Shown piece by piece: positions 5,525-8,429 of a stretch of DNA of 8,429 nt. The number at the start of each line of letters is the position of its first letter. Within the stretch, counting starts at the first letter, position 1. The notes beneath the pieces are model-generated. The model saw only the letters and a list, made by a program, of their open reading frames with translations. It ran no database searches and was not told the DNA's origin. Made by a program: the position numbers and the translations under genes. The DNA is from Deltaproteobacteria bacterium CG07_land_8_20_14_0_80_60_11 (GTDB taxonomy: Bacteria; Desulfobacterota; Desulfobaccia; Desulfobaccales; 0-14-0-80-60-11): NCBI GenBank assembly GCA_002779455.1, contig PEWM01000205.1:1-8429 (forward strand). Direction: 5' to 3'.

Positions 5525-5548
5525 GCTGACCGCTGACCGCTGACCGCT
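5525..5548 (-). repeat. Heptad array, family B, GCTGACC x3
   Basis: Three perfect GCTGACC units plus a partial GCT. The last bases (5547-5549, CTA) are the complement of the asd TAG stop codon, so the array runs right into the gene end. Confidence 0.85.
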
Positions 5549-6572
5549 ATTTTCTCAAATAATCCCGGATCAAAATCTCGGCGATCTGGACGGCGTTGGT
5601 CGCGGCCCCCTTGCGCAGGTTGTCGGCCACCACCCAGAAGTTCAGGCCATTGGCGATGCTGAAGTCCTCCCGGATGCGCCCCACCAGGGTGAGGTCCTGG
5701 CCCGCGGCGTCCAGGGGCATGGGGTACTCGTTTTGGGCCGGGTTATCCACCACTTTCACCCCGGGCGCCGCCGCCAAAATCTGCCGGGCCTCCGCCACCG
5801 TGAGCTTACGCGCCGTCTCGATATTCACCGCTTCCGAGTGCCCGTAAAACACCGGCACCCGCACGGTGGTGGCCGTCACCCGGATGCTGTCGTCCCCCAT
5901 GATCTTCTGGGTCTCGTTGACCATTTTCATCTCTTCCTTGGTGTAGCCGTTCGAAAGGAAGACGTCGATGTGGGGTAGGCAGTTGAAGGCGATCCGGTGG
6001 GGGTAGATTTTATTTTTGGTGGCCTGACAGGACAGCAAAGCCCGTACCTGCTCCGCCAGTTCATCCACCGCCTTCTGGCCGGTGCCGGAGACCGCCTGGT
6101 AGGTGGACACCACCACCCGCTTGATTTGCGCCGCGTCGTGCAGGGGCTTTAACGCCACCACCATCTGGATGGTGGAGCAGTTGGGGTTGGCGATAATGCC
6201 GGTTTGGGTATAGAGGCCGATGTCCTGCGGATTGACCTCCGGGACTACCAGGGGGACGTCCGGGTCCATGCGCCAGGCGCTGGAGTTGTCCACCACCACC
6301 GCCCCCGCCCGGGCGGCGATGGGGCCGTATTCCTTGCTGATGCCGCCCCCGGCGGAGAACAGGGCGATCTCCACCCCGTCAAAAGAATCCTCCGACAACA
6401 CCTCCACCGGGATCTCTTTGCCCAGGAAGGTGACTTTTTTGCCCAGAGACCGCTCCGAGGCCAGGGGGAATAACTGAGACACCGGGAACCGCCGTTCTTC
6501 CAAACAGGCCACCATCTGCTGTCCCACCGCCCCGGTGACTCCGACTACCGCGACCTTGTATGAACCGCCCAT
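5547..6572 (-). CDS. asd: Aspartate-semialdehyde dehydrogenase
   Basis: Asd reduces aspartyl phosphate to aspartate 4-semialdehyde with NADPH, the branch point to lysine/diaminopimelate, threonine and methionine. The protein of 341 residues shows the nucleotide-binding start YKVAVVGVTGAVGQQM (5-20), SAGGG (73-77), VVVDNSSAWRMD (92-103), PEVNP (111-115), the catalytic NPNCSTIQ with Cys132, STYQAVSGTG (156-165), RVPVFYGHSEAV with His245, and GRIREDFSIANGLNFWVVADNLRKGAA, all typical. I place the start at ATG 6572, with AGGAG 10 bp upstream; the frame stays open to a TTG at 6614, but that extension reads through the 7-bp repeats and adds nothing conserved. Upstream are repeats separating it from leuB by 179 bp. 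Confidence 0.96.
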   Translation of the reverse strand: MGGSYKVAVVGVTGAVGQQMVACLEERRFPVSQLFPLASERSLGKKVTFLGKEIPVEVLSEDSFDGVEIALFSAGGGISKEYGPIAARAGAVVVDNSSAWRMDPDVPLVVPEVNPQDIGLYTQTGIIANPNCSTIQMVVALKPLHDAAQIKRVVVSTYQAVSGTGQKAVDELAEQVRALLSCQATKNKIYPHRIAFNCLPHIDVFLSNGYTKEEMKMVNETQKIMGDDSIRVTATTVRVPVFYGHSEAVNIETARKLTVAEARQILAAAPGVKVVDNPAQNEYPMPLDAAGQDLTLVGRIREDFSIANGLNFWVVADNLRKGAATNAVQIAEILIRDYLRK

Positions 6573-6591
6573 GTTTGCAAATCTCCTGGGA

Positions 6592-6626
6592 TTATAGCTA
6601 TCAGCTTTCAGCAATCAGCTTTCAGC
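6592..6626 (+). repeat. Heptad array, family B, NNTCAGC x4-5, before asd
   Basis: Units TATCAGC, TTTCAGC, AATCAGC and TTTCAGC (6599-6626), preceded by a degenerate TTATAGC (6592-6598). It lies just upstream of the asd Shine-Dalgarno site. In the asd transcript the units read GCTGANN. The 34-bp segment to the next array (6627-6660) is AT-rich and shows no certain site. Confidence 0.82.
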
Positions 6627-6660
6627 TAAAAAACCCTTTCGCCATTTTGCTTTAAGCTAA

Positions 6661-6744
6661 CCACTCACCACTCACTGCTCACTGCTTACTGCTTACTGCT
6701 CACTGCTTACTGCTTACTGCTCACTGCTCACTGCTCACTGCTCA
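6661..6744 (-). repeat. Heptad array, family A, 12 units between leuB and asd
   Basis: Twelve exact 7-bp units in 84 bp: CCACTCA twice, then ten CTGCTYA units in the order C,T,T,C,T,T,C,C,C,C at the variable position. It ends 7 bp from the leuB stop codon. In the leuB transcript the units read TRAGCAG, as in the livF-paaK gap. It is the longest array in the window. Confidence 0.95.
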
Positions 6745-6751
6745 CTATCAA

Positions 6752-7819
6752 TTATATCATTTCCACCGCGTATTGGGCGACCTTGTCGCCTACCTGGCTG
6801 GTGTTGAGGCCCATCTTACCCGCGGCCATGCTCAGCATGTCGTTGGCGGCGGTGCGCTTGATGGCGGCCTCCACCGCGGCCGCGGCCTTAGCCGCCCCCA
6901 GTTGCTCCAGCATCATCTGGGTCGCGGCGATGGCGGCCAGGGGGTTGACCACCTGGAGGCCGGTATATTTGGGGGCCGAGCCGCCGATGGGTTCGAACAT
7001 GGACACCCCTTCGGGATTAATGTTGCCCCCGGCGGCCACCCCCATGCCGCCTTGAATCATCGCTCCCAGGTCGGTGATAATATCGCCGAACAAATTATCC
7101 GTCACCACCACGTCGAACCACTCGGGGTTTTTGACAAACCACATGCAGGTGGCGTCCACGTGGGCGTAGTTGGTGGTCACGTCCGGGTACTGGGGCGCCA
7201 TGGCCTCAAAGGCCCGGAACCACAGATTCGATGCGAAGGTAAGGACGTTGGTCTTGGCCACCAGGGTGAGCTTCTTGGCCCGGTTGCGCTTCCGGGTCAG
7301 CTCGAAGGCGAACTTCAGGCAGCGGTCCACCCCCTTCCGGGTGTTGATGGACTCCTGGACGGCCACTTCGTCCGGGGTGCCGTATTTCAGGAAGCCCCCG
7401 GCCCCGGCGTAGAGGCCCTCGGTGTTCTCCCGCACCACCGCGAAATCGATGTCCTCGGGGCCCTTGTCTTTCAGGGGCGTCTCCACCCCGGGATAGAGGA
7501 TCACGGGCCGCAAGTTGATGTACTGGTCCAGCGCAAAGCGGGCGTTCAGCAGGATGCCTTTCTCCAGGATGCCCGGCGCCACGTCCGGGTGGCCGATGGC
7601 CCCCAGGTAGATGGCCTGGAACTGCCGCAGCTCGGCGATCACCGAATCGGGCAGGGTCTCGCCGGTGCGCAGGTAGCGCTTGCCGCCCAGGTCGTAATAG
7701 GTGTAGTCAAATTTGAGCCCCGCGGGACCTGCCACGGCATTGAGGACCTTGATGCCCTCGGCCACCACTTCCGGGCCGGTGCCGTCCCCGGGGATGACTG
7801 CGATGTTATAAGAAGTCAT
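6752..7819 (-). CDS. leuB: 3-isopropylmalate dehydrogenase (beta-decarboxylating dehydrogenase family)
   Basis: LeuB oxidises and decarboxylates 3-isopropylmalate to 2-ketoisocaproate in leucine synthesis. The 355-residue protein shows IPGDGTGPEVVAEG (9-22), NARFALDQYINLRP (92-105), RENTEGLYAG (130-139), catalytic Lys in LVAKTNVL (186-193), and the metal-binding DNLFGDIITD (241-250). The cofactor segment reads FEPIGGSAPKYTG (275-287), whereas classical LeuB has EPVHGSAPDIAG; Lys-Tyr at that place is typical of NADP-isocitrate dehydrogenase. RENTEG is also more like isocitrate, malate or tartrate dehydrogenases than the RELTGG of classical LeuB. Assignment to leucine synthesis therefore rests strongly on the 4-nt ATGA overlap with leuD. 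ATG 7819 is supported by that overlap and by the immediate start of the first strand. Confidence 0.9.
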   Translation of the reverse strand: MTSYNIAVIPGDGTGPEVVAEGIKVLNAVAGPAGLKFDYTYYDLGGKRYLRTGETLPDSVIAELRQFQAIYLGAIGHPDVAPGILEKGILLNARFALDQYINLRPVILYPGVETPLKDKGPEDIDFAVVRENTEGLYAGAGGFLKYGTPDEVAVQESINTRKGVDRCLKFAFELTRKRNRAKKLTLVAKTNVLTFASNLWFRAFEAMAPQYPDVTTNYAHVDATCMWFVKNPEWFDVVVTDNLFGDIITDLGAMIQGGMGVAAGGNINPEGVSMFEPIGGSAPKYTGLQVVNPLAAIAATQMMLEQLGAAKAAAAVEAAIKRTAANDMLSMAAGKMGLNTSQVGDKVAQYAVEMI

Positions 7820-8319
7820 GCTGATTTCGCCTCCAGATGCTTTCTGACAAAGGCCATGAGACCGCCGTCGGTCAGCAGTTCCTGCATGAAGGGGGGAATG
7901 GCCTGGCTGGGGTATTTTTTCCCGGTGGTCAGGTCGGTGATGACTCCGGTGTCCATGTCGACGCTGATTTTCTGGCCGCCCTCAATCTGGGCCGTGGCCT
8001 CCGGGCACTCGAAAATGGCCAGGCCCATGTTGAAGGCGTTGCGGTAGAAGATCCGGGCGAAGCTCCCGGCGATCACCCCTGCGAGGCCCGCGGCCTTGAG
8101 GGCGATGGGGGCGTGTTCCCGGGAGGAGCCGCAGCCGAAATTTTTCCCGGCCACGATGAAATCCCCCGGCTGCATCCGGTTGACAAACTCCGGGTCCGCG
8201 TCCTCCATGGCGTGCCTGGCCAGCTCCATCGGGTCGGAGGTGTTGAGATACCGGGCCGGAATGATCTCGTCGGTGTTGACGTCGTCGCCGAACTTATACA
8301 CTTGCCCTTGGAGTTCCAT
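7816..8319 (-). CDS. leuD: 3-isopropylmalate dehydratase small subunit
   Basis: LeuD pairs with the iron-sulfur subunit LeuC to isomerise 2-isopropylmalate to 3-isopropylmalate. At 167 residues it is the short form common in archaea and many anaerobes, not the roughly 200-residue enterobacterial form. Visible motifs are KFGDDVNTDEIIPARYLNT (9-27), PGDFIVAGKNFGCGSSREHAP (split across 51-71; the GCGSSREHAP core is diagnostic), IAGSFARIFYRNAFNMGL (83-100) and a closing DGGLMAFVRKHL. ATG at 8319 is preceded only by a weak AAGGG. The stop overlaps the leuB start (ATGA), implying coupled translation. leuC is probably further upstream but is not in the window. A homoaconitase-type small subunit is the main alternative. 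Confidence 0.93.
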   Translation of the reverse strand: MELQGQVYKFGDDVNTDEIIPARYLNTSDPMELARHAMEDADPEFVNRMQPGDFIVAGKNFGCGSSREHAPIALKAAGLAGVIAGSFARIFYRNAFNMGLAIFECPEATAQIEGGQKISVDMDTGVITDLTTGKKYPSQAIPPFMQELLTDGGLMAFVRKHLEAKSA

Positions 8320-8352
8320 GAAAGGGTTCCCTTGCTTTGGTTTTAATCTATC

Positions 8353-8387
8353 AAAATAACCATAAAATGCCTAAAGAGGCAATGGTT
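8353..8387 (-). promoter_or_regulatory. Possible promoter and leader hairpin of leuD
   Basis: The 110 bp upstream of leuD contain an AT-rich stretch with a possible TTGCCT -35 (complement of 8377-8382) and TATTTT -10 (complement of 8353-8358) 18 bp apart. The same bases form a nested hairpin: AACCAT (8358-8363) with ATGGTT (8382-8387) enclosing TGCCT (8368-8372) with AGGCA (8377-8381). Either reading is weak; the hairpin followed by TTTT could also be an attenuator-like stop. I see no leucine-codon-rich leader peptide. The far end, 8388-8429, shows no gene that I can identify. Confidence 0.25.
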
Positions 8388-8429
8388 TTGAGAAAAATAT
8401 TTGGGGAACCGGGCGCCTGGCCGGCTCTG

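Noticed and set aside
4875..5525. Open frame of 216 codons on the plus strand antisense to rsmD
   Set aside because: RsmD motifs are complete on the other strand; the frame also runs on into the repeat-filled gap and has no family features.
6622..6645. Tiny leader peptide (ATGGCGAAAGGG... ) upstream of asd on the minus strand
   Set aside because: Seven codons with no Shine-Dalgarno site and a stop supplied by the repeat array; no regulatory codon bias.
6773..8047. Open frame of 424 codons on the plus strand
   Set aside because: It is antisense to both leuB and leuD, which carry full family motifs. The translation is rich in Gly, His, Val and Pro with no recognisable domain, as expected of the reverse of GC-rich coding DNA.

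Overview
The window looks like chromosomal DNA of a GC-rich anaerobic bacterium, most plausibly a sulfate-reducing or syntrophic Desulfobacterota lineage (Desulfobacca/Syntrophobacter-like). That assignment is inference. It rests on the gene neighbourhoods (a branched-chain amino acid ABC transporter cluster carrying a PaaK-like ligase; leuD-leuB-asd; rsmD-coaD followed by DUF3842 and a CooT-type nickel protein) and on the style of the proteins. No rRNA or other phylogenetic marker is present.

Layout. On the plus strand, 1-3196 holds the tail of an import cluster: the C-terminus of a LivF-type ATPase (2-208), a 429-bp repeat-filled gap, a PaaK/AMP-binding-like protein (638-1897), a 29-bp perfect palindrome, and a LivK-type periplasmic binding protein (2063-3196). 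On the minus strand, reading from 8429 down to 3330, the order is leuD, leuB (4-nt overlap), a repeat-filled gap, asd, a second repeat-filled gap, rsmD, coaD, a DUF3842 gene, cooT-like (8-nt overlap) and a small DUF2283 gene. The two gene sets converge at about 3197-3330, where a hairpin with a U-tract on the minus strand is a good intrinsic terminator.

How the genes work together. The plus-strand genes would capture and import a branched-chain amino acid or similar organic acid. The ligase-like protein resembles a CoA-ligase partner, but its ATP-binding loop is altered and the usual C-terminal catalytic-lysine region is missing. LeuD and LeuB are steps in leucine synthesis; Asd makes aspartate semialdehyde for lysine, threonine and methionine. 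RsmD modifies 16S rRNA, CoaD makes dephospho-CoA, and the CooT-like protein probably binds nickel (in characterised relatives, for CO dehydrogenase). DUF3842 has no known function.

The most unusual part lies between the genes. Nearly every large intergenic gap holds tandem arrays with an exact 7-bp period, in at least three sequence families (CTGCTYA/TRAGCAG, NNTCAGC/GCTGANN, TTTTTGG). They start or end within a few to about 20 bases of a stop codon or Shine-Dalgarno site. The livF-paaK gap is bracketed by inverted arrays of the first family and contains three 89-bp-spaced copies of a 43-bp element whose internal hairpin shows a compensatory base-pair change. The copies are interleaved with palindromes that recur elsewhere in the window.
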